From assembly GCA_030840295.1 (NCBI GenBank), contig JAVEET010000157.1:1-44781 (forward strand): 44,781 nucleotides of DNA, written 5' to 3'. The position numbers were made by a program, and so were the translations under genes. The DNA is from Pseudonocardiales bacterium (GTDB lineage Bacteria; Actinomycetota; Actinomycetes; Mycobacteriales; Jatrophihabitantaceae). Each line of letters opens with the position of its first letter. The first letter of the stretch is position 1. This document shows positions 32,546 through 40,656 of this stretch, piece by piece. Under the pieces are notes generated by a model that searched no databases, was not told the origin of the DNA, and worked only from the letters and a program-made list of their open reading frames with translations.

Positions 32546-33451
32546 GTGTCTCGGCGCGGTTGGATCTTGTTCGCGGCGATGTGTCTGATCTGGGGACTGC
32601 CCTACCTCTTCATCAGGATCGCGGTCGAGCACATCACTCCGGGAGCCCTGGTGTTCCTTCGGACCGCGCTCGGCACGGTAGTCCTGCTGCCCCTCGCGCT
32701 GACCCGCCGTCAAGTACGGCCGGTCCTGCGCCGGTGGAGGTGGTTGGCGATCTTCGCTGTGGTCGAAGTGATCACGCCCTGGTTGCTGCTCTCGGACGCC
32801 GAGCGTCATCTCAACTCCTCGCTGGCCGGGCTGCTGGTCGCCGCTGTCCCGCTGATCGGGGCGGTCGTCGCGTGGTTCAGCCGGGGCGGCGATCGAGTCA
32901 CCGGCGTGCAGTTCATCGGCTTGCTCATCGGATTGGCGGGCGTGGCCGCACTGGTCGGCATCGACTTCGGCAACCTCAACCTCGTCGCGGTGGGCGAGAT
33001 GGCGGTGGTTGCGGTGTGCTACGCCATCGGGCCGGTCGTGCTGGCGCGTCGATTGGCCGACCTGCCTAGCCTCGGTGTGATCGCCTGCTCGCTCACGTTG
33101 AGCGCCGTGGTCACAGCGCCCTTCCCGGTCGTTCAGCCGCCGAATCTCGGCCGGGCGTCCGTGGTGCTGAGCGTCGCCGTGCTCGGCGTGGTGTGCACCG
33201 CCTTGGCGTTCATCCTGTTCTTCCAGCTGATTGCGACCATCGGGCCCACCCGATCGACAATCATCACCTATGTCAACCCGGCGGTGGCCGTGCTACTCGG
33301 TGTGCTGGTGCTGAATGAGAACCTCACGACCGGAATGCTGGTTGGATTTCCGCTGATCCTGTTCGGATCGATCTTGGGTGCTCGGGCCGGGTCGAAACCA
33401 CTCCCGACGGACCGCGTCTCGGTCGACCTGACCCCCGTCAGTCGATCGTGA
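32546..33451 (+). CDS. EamA/DMT-family transporter
   Basis: A 301-residue membrane protein with about ten predicted helices and two EamA repeats (roughly 5-135 and 150-285). Typical family features are the N-terminal LIWGLPYLFIRIAVEHITPGALVFLRT pattern (residues 13-40) and the C-terminal YVNPAVAVLLGVLVLNENLT. DMT proteins export metabolites such as amino acids or cations; substrate is unknown. The start is GTG with gagg upstream. It ends in a 14-base overlap with the convergent VOC gene. Confidence 0.9.
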   Translation: MSRRGWILFAAMCLIWGLPYLFIRIAVEHITPGALVFLRTALGTVVLLPLALTRRQVRPVLRRWRWLAIFAVVEVITPWLLLSDAERHLNSSLAGLLVAAVPLIGAVVAWFSRGGDRVTGVQFIGLLIGLAGVAALVGIDFGNLNLVAVGEMAVVAVCYAIGPVVLARRLADLPSLGVIACSLTLSAVVTAPFPVVQPPNLGRASVVLSVAVLGVVCTALAFILFFQLIATIGPTRSTIITYVNPAVAVLLGVLVLNENLTTGMLVGFPLILFGSILGARAGSKPLPTDRVSVDLTPVSRS

Positions 33452-34085
33452 CGACTCCGTGCGGTGTGGTGAAGTGCGCGGCCGCGATGCCGGTCTCGCC
33501 GTCGTTGTCCGAAACGGACAGCCACTTGACCTTCAGACCTTCCAGGTCCTGAGTGGCCCGTTCACCGAGGAAGGCGGTGACGGTCGACCGGTCACCCGCG
33601 ATATCCATGCGCTCCAGGTTGATGACACCGCCGGCCGCCGAGGGATGCTCGGACTTCTCGGATTCCCAGTGGATGAACCATGGCAACTGCGGGTCGTTGG
33701 CCGTCTCGTTGATACCGATCTGACGCCACCGGAGGTCATATCCGTCGGGCCGCACGCGGTGGCCCGGCGCCGCTGGCCGGCCGAGGCGCGCCTCGATCGC
33801 CGGCAGGTCCGATACGCCCACCACCCAGTTGAGCCAGCCGCCACCGGCCTCGCTGCGGGCCTTTACCAACCGGCCGAACGGCGCCCTTTCGACGGCTGGG
33901 TGGTCGAGTGCCTCGACGACCTCGAGGTAGACGCCACCACGTAGCGGCAGGACGAAGTTCCGCGTTCCGAATCGCGGATGCAAGCCGCCGTCGGTGAACC
34001 CGGCGCCGAGCTGTGCGCCGAGCCGCTGCACGCAGGAGGCGAGACCTTCCTCGCCGGCCGCATAGGAAAGATGGTCCAGTCGCAT
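33438..34085 (-). CDS. VOC/glyoxalase-like domain protein
   Basis: A 215-residue protein whose start (MRLDHLSYAAGEEGLASC) and beta-alpha-beta-beta-beta pattern fit the glyoxalase-like VOC family. HPRFGTRNFVLPLRGGVYLEVVEAL carries the usual metal-site His and Glu, given here only as residues 35-60. No substrate can be named. The ATG at 34085 is chosen because it lines up with family starts; the frame upstream of it is open but non-coding. It lies 99 bases downstream of the YaaA gene. Confidence 0.85.
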   Translation of the reverse strand: MRLDHLSYAAGEEGLASCVQRLGAQLGAGFTDGGLHPRFGTRNFVLPLRGGVYLEVVEALDHPAVERAPFGRLVKARSEAGGGWLNWVVGVSDLPAIEARLGRPAAPGHRVRPDGYDLRWRQIGINETANDPQLPWFIHWESEKSEHPSAAGGVINLERMDIAGDRSTVTAFLGERATQDLEGLKVKWLSVSDNDGETGIAAAHFTTPHGVVTID

Positions 34086-34184
34086 GACTCGATACTGACC
34101 CAACCCGAAATGCGCACGGCAACCGGGGTGGGTCGACCCAATGGGTCCGGCCACCGCTTCAGCTGCTATGGCGTCGGCCCTGAA

Positions 34185-34994
34185 TCAACAGACCACGGTG
34201 GAGGTGAAGGTGACCAGTTCCAGCACCCGTGCCGGATTGTCGGCGGTCAGCCGGGCGTCCTTGCCACCGATGTCGAGCCAGGTCTGGATCACGTCCTCCG
34301 CGGTGTCGACGGACTGTCCGGCTGCGACGCGCTCGAGGAGCCCGGCAGCCAGCTTGCCTTTGTGGTATTTGGATGGGTATGAGATCACGCCCAAGCTGCG
34401 ATCAGGTCTGGGAGACAGGACCCGGACGCCCACCATCCGCTCGCTGAGCGCGCCCATCCGGTTCGGGCGCCACATCGCGGCGTAGTCACTGGACCTCAGA
34501 TCGACGATGAGGCCGGCGCCCAGTAATGGCGGAAGCAGATCGTCAAGCTTGCGGCGCCAGTACGTTCGCACCACGCCAAGCCCGGGCAAGGTGGCTTTGG
34601 CCGGTACCCGATAGTTCGGCACCGGATCACCACCACGAACGACGCCCAACAGGCCGGACAGCACGAGCACATCGCGATTGGCCAGGCGGCGGGCTGCGGG
34701 ACTGAGCGCGGCGGCGGCGAGCCCGTCGTAGACGATGCCGGCGTATCGGTCGAGCGCCGGGCGGGTGGGTGTCGTGGTGACCCGAGCGTTGTCCGCGAGT
34801 GCCTGGGCTGCGATCGACTCGGGCAGGAACAGCGACCGGGACGCCTCGACCGGACCCGATCGGAGGAGGGCTCCCAGAGCGTGCAGGACCGCCTGCCGGG
34901 CTTGATCGAGCGGGGTGTTCGCCGACCGGGACTCCAATGGTTTGCCGCGCCCACCGCCCTGTTTGGCCTCGCTGGGCGGGAGCAGGATTCGCAC
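34185..34994 (-). CDS. yaaA: YaaA-family peroxide-stress protein (DUF328)
   Basis: A 269-residue protein of the YaaA/DUF328 family. It shows the conserved start MRILLPPSEAKQ, the DRYAGIVYDGL segment, VLSGLLGVVRGGD, YWRRKL and the SKYHKGKLA motif near the end. In E. coli YaaA limits iron-driven oxidative damage by binding DNA. The start is GTG. It lies between a Nudix hydrolase gene 92 bases upstream and the VOC gene; all three run the same way. Confidence 0.92.
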   Translation of the reverse strand: MRILLPPSEAKQGGGRGKPLESRSANTPLDQARQAVLHALGALLRSGPVEASRSLFLPESIAAQALADNARVTTTPTRPALDRYAGIVYDGLAAAALSPAARRLANRDVLVLSGLLGVVRGGDPVPNYRVPAKATLPGLGVVRTYWRRKLDDLLPPLLGAGLIVDLRSSDYAAMWRPNRMGALSERMVGVRVLSPRPDRSLGVISYPSKYHKGKLAAGLLERVAAGQSVDTAEDVIQTWLDIGGKDARLTADNPARVLELVTFTSTVVC

Positions 34995-35086
34995 CGACGC
35001 ACCTTATCGGTCACGCTGGTGGCTCAGCCGAGCGAGGTTGCCGGCATTCTCCTACGATCCCCGAGGCCGGTCGTGCAGGGACTCTG

Positions 35087-35770
35087 TCAGCTCAGCGACA
35101 ACAGCATGGCCGGATCGAGCACCACCAGGATCTGGCGGCCTGGCTCGGCTTCGGCGACCAGGGCAGCCGCATGATCGGAGTCCTCCACCAGCTCGGGTAG
35201 GGCGAGCAGGCGATGCAGCGATCCGGCGTCCAGACCGTCCGGTAGCCGGCTCGCCGCCAGTCCGTTCGCCGCGACGTCAGCCAACAACTTTTCGTCGGCT
35301 GCGCCGGGCCCGAGTAGCAGCCGCAGTGGCGCCGGAACCCGCTGCAGTTTCGGCCACGCCGACGCGAAGCCACCATGCAGCACGAGGTCGTCGACCTCTG
35401 CGACCGGCACCCACTCCACCGAGACGCTCTCAGCGTTCGCGGCCGACGGGTACAGCGGACGACGGGGTCGGGCGACCACGGTCGTATAGGACCAGCAGCC
35501 ATGATCTGCGATGTACAAACCGACCGGTTCGATATCGGCCTCGTCCAGTCCGGCCTCTTCGTGTGCTTCCCGTAGCGCGGCCTGTACCGCGGTCTCCCCG
35601 GCGTCGCGAGCGCCGCCGGGGATGCCCCAGCTGCCGCCTTCGTGGGTCCAGGGCGCACGATGCTGCAGAATCACCCGATCGCTCTCGATGATGAGGACAC
35701 CTGCGGCGCCGAACAACCCCCAGTGCCGATGGCCCAGTGCGCAGACGGTCCATCCGTCGCCCGAGCCCAT
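35087..35770 (-). CDS. Nudix hydrolase
   Basis: A 227-residue protein with a complete Nudix box at residues 52-74 (GGARDAGETAVQAALREAHEEAGL, shown by its key residues G52, E59, R67, E70-E72). Nudix enzymes cleave nucleoside diphosphates linked to other groups; the box and an N-terminal QHRAPWTHEGGSWGIPGG segment suggest an 8-oxo-dGTP/ADP-ribose-type fold, but substrate is not clear. The C-terminal 80 residues form a separate, Leu/Ala-rich helical region not assigned. ATG start with aggcgggg upstream. Confidence 0.9.
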   Translation of the reverse strand: MGSGDGWTVCALGHRHWGLFGAAGVLIIESDRVILQHRAPWTHEGGSWGIPGGARDAGETAVQAALREAHEEAGLDEADIEPVGLYIADHGCWSYTTVVARPRRPLYPSAANAESVSVEWVPVAEVDDLVLHGGFASAWPKLQRVPAPLRLLLGPGAADEKLLADVAANGLAASRLPDGLDAGSLHRLLALPELVEDSDHAAALVAEAEPGRQILVVLDPAMLLSLS

Positions 35771-36043
35771 CGCACCCCGCCTCGCCGCTTCGCAGTAACC
35801 GATCAGGCGAACGTCGACTGCAGCTCAGGGACCACAACGTTCGTTGGACGACGTCGGCCCGCCAGGTCGCCTCACGGCGGAAGGCCGCTCATGGCGGCAA
35901 TTGTGGGACCGGGGGCCATGGATCGGGCCGACGCCAGGGTCCAGTTTACCGTCTTGTGCTGCAACCGCCGAACCGCTTCGGCGCGCCCGGCCACGAGCCT
36001 CGCCGCCTTCCCTGCCACCTTTCGACCCATAGGCGCAAGCCCT

Positions 36044-36049
36044 TACCCT
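36044..36049 (+). promoter_or_regulatory. -10 element for a leaderless transcript at 36056
   Basis: TACCCT ends six bases before GTG 36056, the same motif and geometry as the miaB element (14397-14402). The 285-base gap from 35771 holds this and no gene that I can support. Confidence 0.45.
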
Positions 36050-36055
36050 GGTGGG

Positions 36056-36661
36056 GTGACCGAGCCTCAACGCCCGCACCGCCCAGTTCGGCGCGCCGAC
36101 CTGGCCTCGCTTGACGGCGCGGTTTCCGACGTCGAGCCCTTTGCCCGCACCGAACTTGCGCATGCCACGGCGGCTGCGGTTCTCAGCCAGGGTCGAGAGA
36201 ACGCCGATAACTCTTTCGTCGACCTTGCCGACCGGGTAGGACTGGACACCCTCGCGGAGCTGTGGCGCGACGAGCAGCCTTCGAGCCTGCCCGGGGCCCT
36301 CTGGGCGCTCTACCTTCTGCGACGTTGGTGCAACGGCAACGGCGAGGAGGTGACCCGCCTGTGGCGGGCCGGTCGTGGCTTTGCACCGGCGGATGAGGTC
36401 GTCGCCGGCGTGTCCGATAACGCGGACCCGGCCGCCGTAAGTGCATTGGCCGACTCTGTCCTGAGCGGGGCCTACTCCGGCGACTTCGACGTTGCGCTCG
36501 AGCGTGCGGCGGCGTTCTTCCGGGTCGTCGCGGCGGGCCGCCGGGAGTCCGCGCCGCCGGGTTCCGAAGGAGAACGCGAGTTGCAGCTCGCCGAACGAAA
36601 CTCCGACGTCGCCGACGGCCTGGCGCTGGCGGCTGCGCGCTGGCGCGCCCAGCCGCTGTAG
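36056..36661 (+). CDS. Actinobacterial hypothetical protein (unrecognised)
   Basis: A 201-residue, Ala/Leu/Arg-rich, mostly helical protein that I do not recognise. Residues 1-20 are basic and disordered-looking; the rest has helical segments around VDLADRVGLDTLAELWRDE, LPGALWALYLLRRWC and ALERAAAFFRVVAAG. There is no signal peptide, membrane helix or catalytic motif. The GTG at 36056 is preferred over farther in-frame codons because of the -10 element at 36044-36049. The gene precedes a DUF4192 gene, and the steady G+C-rich third positions support real coding. Confidence 0.7.
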   Translation: MTEPQRPHRPVRRADLASLDGAVSDVEPFARTELAHATAAAVLSQGRENADNSFVDLADRVGLDTLAELWRDEQPSSLPGALWALYLLRRWCNGNGEEVTRLWRAGRGFAPADEVVAGVSDNADPAAVSALADSVLSGAYSGDFDVALERAAAFFRVVAAGRRESAPPGSEGERELQLAERNSDVADGLALAAARWRAQPL

Positions 36662-36740
36662 CGGACTACCGCTGGGACGGCTCGACGATCCGCACAGACG
36701 ATCCGCTCAATAGTCGATCCGTCCGACATTCTCGTTAGGC

Positions 36741-36768
36741 CTGTGGAAAGTCCGCCGTTGATCCACAG
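36741..36768. repeat. CTGTGGA-N14-TCCACAG inverted repeat before the DUF4192 gene
   Basis: Seven-base arms at 36741-36747 and 36762-36768 in the 156-base gap. It resembles the TGTGGA/TCCACA dyad upstream of recA (10542-10567). Confidence 0.5.
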
Positions 36769-36817
36769 ACTGTCGGTCGGGCCGGAATATGGGTTTGACA
36801 GCGCCCAAGGTTGTCCC

Positions 36818-37888
36818 ATGACCTTCACCGACGTACGACGAATCAGCATCAGCGATCCCGGCGAATTGATCGAGGCGATTCCCTACCTGCTTGGGTTCCA
36901 TCCCCGGGAAAGCTTGGTGCTCCTCGGCTTCGAAAGCACCGATCCGGTGCGGCCGATGACCGGCACCGTCCAGGTTGCGCTACGGGTTGATCTTCCGCCG
37001 GACGTGAGCGAACCGATCGATATCGAGCCGTTGATCGAGACAATGCGGGGCTCGGGCGCGAGCGCCGTGGCGGCCATGATCCACAGCGCCGATGTCGGCG
37101 ACCCGGCGGGGCCGGCGGGCAAGTGGACGGCGCTGGCCGACGCGGTGAGCACGGCCGTGGCGGTTGCGGACATGGCGTTGGTGGATTTCCTGTTGTCTGA
37201 CGACAGCCGATGGTGGTCGCTGATCTGCGCCGATCCACGCTGCTGTCCGCCGACCGGCCGGGCCCGGGCTGTGGGCTGTTCGAAGGCTGCGGCTCAAGCC
37301 ACTCTCGCCGGTCTGGTGGCGCTGCCCGATCGTGAAGCGCTCGAGGCTCAGCTCGACGGAGACACCGAACTGACCCGGCGCAAGCTTCAACCGCACCTCG
37401 AGCAGGCCGAACACCGTGTCACCCGTGCCGTGTTGAGCAACGGAGTCGGTCGCTTGACTCGAGCTGATGCGACAGCATTGAAGAAGGCCTGCCGGGACAA
37501 GGCAGCAACCGCCGCACGGCAGGCGAAACTGTTGACACCCGAACAGCTGGCCAGATTCGGTGTTGCCTTGTCCGATATCGACGTCCGCGATGAGCTCTGG
37601 CTGGCCGTCGATGACCAGTCGTTGGACGCTGGCCAGCTGATGCACGAGCTGCTGACGCGATTGCCCGCCCCGTACGATGCCGCTCCGCTGTTTCTCTACG
37701 GCTGGCATCAGTGGCGGGCAGGCAACGGCACGCTTGCCGCGGTTGCCGCCGAACGGGCTTTGGAGTCCGACCGGGGGTACTCCGCCGCTCGGCTGCTCTT
37801 GCAGGCGGTTCGCTCAGGTCTTGATCCGCACAAAACCCCGTACTTGAGGGACCCGGTGGCTGATCCTAGAACCGTGCCCGGCGGCTGA
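36818..37888 (+). CDS. DUF4192 domain-containing protein
   Basis: A 356-residue protein with the DUF4192 fold: IEAIPYLLGFHPRESLVLLGF near the N-terminus is the family hallmark, followed by MIHSADVGDPAG and a C-terminal helical part. The family is nearly confined to actinobacteria and is uncharacterised. No signal peptide or membrane segment is seen. The ATG at 36818 is chosen over the ATG-like codon at 36743 because family members start with a short MTFTDVRRISISDPGELI-type leader (residues 1-18). It converges on the ideR gene with a three-base gap. Confidence 0.85.
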   Translation: MTFTDVRRISISDPGELIEAIPYLLGFHPRESLVLLGFESTDPVRPMTGTVQVALRVDLPPDVSEPIDIEPLIETMRGSGASAVAAMIHSADVGDPAGPAGKWTALADAVSTAVAVADMALVDFLLSDDSRWWSLICADPRCCPPTGRARAVGCSKAAAQATLAGLVALPDREALEAQLDGDTELTRRKLQPHLEQAEHRVTRAVLSNGVGRLTRADATALKKACRDKAATAARQAKLLTPEQLARFGVALSDIDVRDELWLAVDDQSLDAGQLMHELLTRLPAPYDAAPLFLYGWHQWRAGNGTLAAVAAERALESDRGYSAARLLLQAVRSGLDPHKTPYLRDPVADPRTVPGG

Positions 37889-37891
37889 TTA

Positions 37892-38602
37892 TCAGGCTGG
37901 GACGGAAACGAAGATTCCCTCGGCGACGGGTGCACCGACGATGGTGTCCTGCTGACCGCCGCTGACCTGGATGCCGTCCTTCGTTCGCTCGATGGTGACT
38001 GTGCTGCCCGGCGTAAGACCCGTCAGGGAGAGCAGTCTCATCAGCTCGGCGTTGGGTTGAAGGTTCTCACTGATCCGTTCGATGCGCACTTTCGTCGAGA
38101 CATCGGTGACTGAGGCAGCCAGTGTAGGAAGGAGCGCCGCATCCACAGGCTGGCCGAACGGCAATCCGAGATCTTCGAGCCCGGGAATAGGATTTCCGTG
38201 CGGACATACCAGCGGCTTGTCCAGCAGGGCCAAGATCCGGCGCTCGACGGCGTCGCTCATCACGTGTTCCCAGCGGCAGGCCTCGATGTGCAGTTGATCC
38301 CACTCCAGGCCGATGACATCCTGCAACAGGCGCTCGGCGAGGCGGTGCTTGCGCATCACCGCGGTGGCCAGCTGCCGACCCTCGACGGTCAGACTGAGGT
38401 GCCGATCACTCTCGACGTGCAGGAGGCCATCTCGCTCCATTCGGGCGACGGTCTGACTGACCGTTGGTCCGGACTGGCCCAACCGCTCGGCAATCCGCGC
38501 CCGCAGGGGCGTCACGCCCTCTTCCTCGAGTTCGTAGATGGTCCGCAGGTACATTTCCGTGGTGTCGATCAAATCGCTGTGATGGTGCTGGTAGTTATTC
38601 AT
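37892..38602 (-). CDS. ideR: Iron-dependent repressor IdeR (DtxR family)
   Basis: Iron-sensing repressor that controls uptake, storage and siderophore genes. The 236-residue protein has the DtxR winged HTH (about 8-70, [19 protein letters not shown] and [19 protein letters not shown]), the dimer/metal domain with [22 protein letters not shown] and [11 protein letters not shown], and a C-terminal SH3-like domain. Metal-site residues (His, Cys, Glu of CRWEH; His in MRKH) are present. The ATG at 38602 has an AAAGAGG ribosome site eight bases away. In mycobacteria ideR neighbours sigB; here the sigma gene is about 2 kb away. Confidence 0.95.
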   Translation of the reverse strand: MNNYQHHHSDLIDTTEMYLRTIYELEEEGVTPLRARIAERLGQSGPTVSQTVARMERDGLLHVESDRHLSLTVEGRQLATAVMRKHRLAERLLQDVIGLEWDQLHIEACRWEHVMSDAVERRILALLDKPLVCPHGNPIPGLEDLGLPFGQPVDAALLPTLAASVTDVSTKVRIERISENLQPNAELMRLLSLTGLTPGSTVTIERTKDGIQVSGGQQDTIVGAPVAEGIFVSVPA

Positions 38603-38674
38603 GCAACGGACCTCTTTCAAACCGCTCGCGCCGCGGCGACGCGCGGTCTGAGTATCCATGTTAGAACCGTCATC

Positions 38675-39514
38675 GTGATCATTGATGCAGACTCGACCCT
38701 GGTCCGACCTTCCGAGCTGGCCGGGCGGCTGCGAACCGACCCGCCGGTGCTGCTCGATGTTCGCTGGGTGGTGGGATCACCTCCCCAGCGAAATGCTTAT
38801 CTGGCCGGCCATATTCCTGGGGCCCACTTCTGTGATCTCGACGCTGACCTCGCCGATCCACCGGGTGCCGGCGGTCGGCATCCGTTGCCAGACAGTGGGC
38901 GGCTGCAGCATCGGATGCGGGACTGGGGCATCCATGACGATTCATCGGTGGTGGTCTACGACGGCGATTCGTCGGTCGCCGCGGCACGCGCATGGTGGGT
39001 CCTTCGCTGGGCCGGCTTGAGCCGGGTCCAAGTGCTCGACGGCGGCTTCGCGGCATGGGTGTCGGCCGACCTGCCGGTCGAAATCGGAGCCGTGCCGAAC
39101 GAATCCGGCACGGTGAGCGTCCGGCCGGGCTCGGTGCCCGCCCTGGACGCGGCCGGGGCGGCGCGATGGGCCCAGGCTGGCAGACTGGTCGACGTCCGGG
39201 CACCGGAACGGTTTCGCGGTGAGGTCGAGCCGATGGACCCGGTGGCCGGCCACATCCCGGGAGCCAGGAACCTGCCCACCACCGAGCACGCCACCTCCAG
39301 CGGGAGCTTCAAGGCGCCCCGTGCCCTGCTTCGCGGGCTCGCCGAGGCTGAGATCGAGCCCGGCCAGGAGGCGGTGGGCGTTTACTGCGGGTCCGGCGTG
39401 ACTGCAGCACACTCGGTGTTGGCCATGAGCCTGGTTGGGATTGAGGCCGTGCTCTATCCGGGCTCCTGGAGCGAGTGGCTCAATGATCCAGGGCGTCCGG
39501 TCGCAACCGGTTGA
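38675..39514 (+). CDS. sseA: Rhodanese-type sulfurtransferase (3-mercaptopyruvate sulfurtransferase-like, SseA)
   Basis: A 279-residue protein with two rhodanese domains (about 15-140 and 165-275). The active-site loop is CGSGVT in [17 protein letters not shown], the form of mercaptopyruvate sulfurtransferases rather than thiosulfate rhodanese (which has CRKGVT). It transfers a sulfane sulfur to cyanide or thiol acceptors. The start is GTG at 38675. The only -10-like hexamer, TAGAAC (38662-38667), ends seven bases ahead, so the transcript may be leaderless. The gene is divergent from ideR across 72 bases. Confidence 0.9.
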   Translation: MIIDADSTLVRPSELAGRLRTDPPVLLDVRWVVGSPPQRNAYLAGHIPGAHFCDLDADLADPPGAGGRHPLPDSGRLQHRMRDWGIHDDSSVVVYDGDSSVAAARAWWVLRWAGLSRVQVLDGGFAAWVSADLPVEIGAVPNESGTVSVRPGSVPALDAAGAARWAQAGRLVDVRAPERFRGEVEPMDPVAGHIPGARNLPTTEHATSSGSFKAPRALLRGLAEAEIEPGQEAVGVYCGSGVTAAHSVLAMSLVGIEAVLYPGSWSEWLNDPGRPVATG

Positions 39515-39516
39515 GC

Positions 39517-39558
39517 GCGGCGGCCGGATCGACCTCGGCCTGCGGCGGCCGGATCGAC
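39517..39558. repeat. 17-base direct repeat between sseA and the PHP gene
   Basis: GCGGCGGCCGGATCGAC occurs at 39517-39533 and again at 39542-39558. It fills most of the 71-base gap between convergent genes. Confidence 0.75.
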
Positions 39559-39585
39559 ACCGACAGCGGCCAGTGCCGCGCCGGC

Positions 39586-40608
39586 CTACCGGCGACGTCG
39601 GCCGGTCCAGTCGAGAAGTTTTTCGACGGGCCAAGTTGTGACGATGCGATCGGCCGGTATGCCGCACTCGGCGGCTCGGGCGCAGCCGTAGGGCAGCCAG
39701 TCGAGCTGCCCGGGGGCGTGGGCGTCGGTGTCGATGCTGAACAAGCAGCCCGACTCGACAGCCAATGACAACAGCTCGACCGGGGGGTCCAAGCGCTCGG
39801 GGCGGCTGTTGATCTCGACTGCCACGCCGGCTTGCGCGCAGGCCTGGAAGACGGCGAGCGCATCGAACGTGCTCTGGCCCCGCTTCTTGGCTCCCACCAG
39901 CCGGCCGGTGCAGTGCCCGAGGATGTCGGTCTGCGGGTCGTTGATGGCGGCGATCATCCGCCTGGTCATTGCCGCGGACTCCATGCTCAGCTTCGAGTGC
40001 ACCGAGGCCACCACGATGTCGAGGTGACCGAGTAGTTCCGGGGACTGGTCGAGGCGACCATCGTCGAGGATGTCGACCTCGATTCCACTCAGAAGCCGGA
40101 AGGACCCCAGCCGGGGACGAAGTGCCGCCAGCACTTCGAGCTGACGCACCAGACGGTCAGCAGAGAGCCCATGCGCAACCGTGAGCCGCGGAGAGTGATC
40201 GGTCAGCGCTTGGTACTCGCGGCCCAGTTCGATGGCCGTGATGGCCATCTCCTCGATCGGGCTGCCGCCGTCGCTCCAGTCCGAGTGCGAGTGCAGATCA
40301 CCCCGCAGCGCCGCCCGGAGGCCAGCGGCGTCAGAATTGAGCTCGACCAGTGGAGTTGCCTGGGTCTCGAGCTCGGCCAAATAGGCAGACTGTCCACCGG
40401 CCAATGATTGGATGATCACCGAGGCGGTGGCATCCCCGATGCCAGGCAGTTCCTTCAGCGTTCCGGCAGCGGCGCGCTCGGAGATCTCATGGTCTCCGCG
40501 CGCAACAACTACGGCCGCGGCCGTCCGAAAGGCCTTGACCCGGTAATCGCGCGCTTGACCGCGTTCCAGCAGGAACGCGATCCTTCGCAATGCCGTCAGC
40601 GGCTCCAC
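39586..40608 (-). CDS. PHP-domain protein with N-terminal HhH/8-kDa domain (PolX-like)
   Basis: A 340-residue protein. Residues 1-80 resemble the 8-kDa/HhH domain of family X polymerases (ALRRIAFLLERGQARDYRVKAFRTA, then the hairpin LPGIGDATASVIIQSL). Residues about 104-330 are a PHP metal-dependent phosphoesterase domain (GDLHSHSDWSDGG, LTDHSP, EVDIL, VHSKL, HCTGR, SIDTDAH). The polymerase catalytic domain is absent. Such proteins may act as DNA 3' exonuclease, AP endonuclease or histidinol-phosphatase-like enzymes; the role here is not known. The start is GTG. It lies 48 bases downstream of the sigma gene, perhaps on the same transcript. Confidence 0.85.
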   Translation of the reverse strand: MEPLTALRRIAFLLERGQARDYRVKAFRTAAAVVVARGDHEISERAAAGTLKELPGIGDATASVIIQSLAGGQSAYLAELETQATPLVELNSDAAGLRAALRGDLHSHSDWSDGGSPIEEMAITAIELGREYQALTDHSPRLTVAHGLSADRLVRQLEVLAALRPRLGSFRLLSGIEVDILDDGRLDQSPELLGHLDIVVASVHSKLSMESAAMTRRMIAAINDPQTDILGHCTGRLVGAKKRGQSTFDALAVFQACAQAGVAVEINSRPERLDPPVELLSLAVESGCLFSIDTDAHAPGQLDWLPYGCARAAECGIPADRIVTTWPVEKLLDWTGRRRR

Positions 40609-40620
40609 CGGCTCACCGTA

Positions 40621-40637
40621 TCGGGCGGACCGCCCGA
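40621..40637. repeat. TCGGGCGG-A-CCGCCCGA palindrome downstream of the sigma gene
   Basis: A 17-base near-perfect palindrome (8+1+8) in the 48-base gap between the sigma stop and the PHP start. It could act as a weak terminator or an operator. Confidence 0.45.
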
Positions 40638-40656
40638 AACGCCATCAAACGGTGAC

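Noticed and set aside
38603-38674. IdeR/DtxR operator between ideR and sseA
   Set aside because: No sequence resembling the 19-base TTAGGTTAGGCTAACCTAA pattern; only a short GTTAG string.
39586-40608. Full family X DNA polymerase (PolX)
   Set aside because: The HhH/8-kDa-like and PHP parts are present, but no nucleotidyltransferase (polymerase) domain lies between them.
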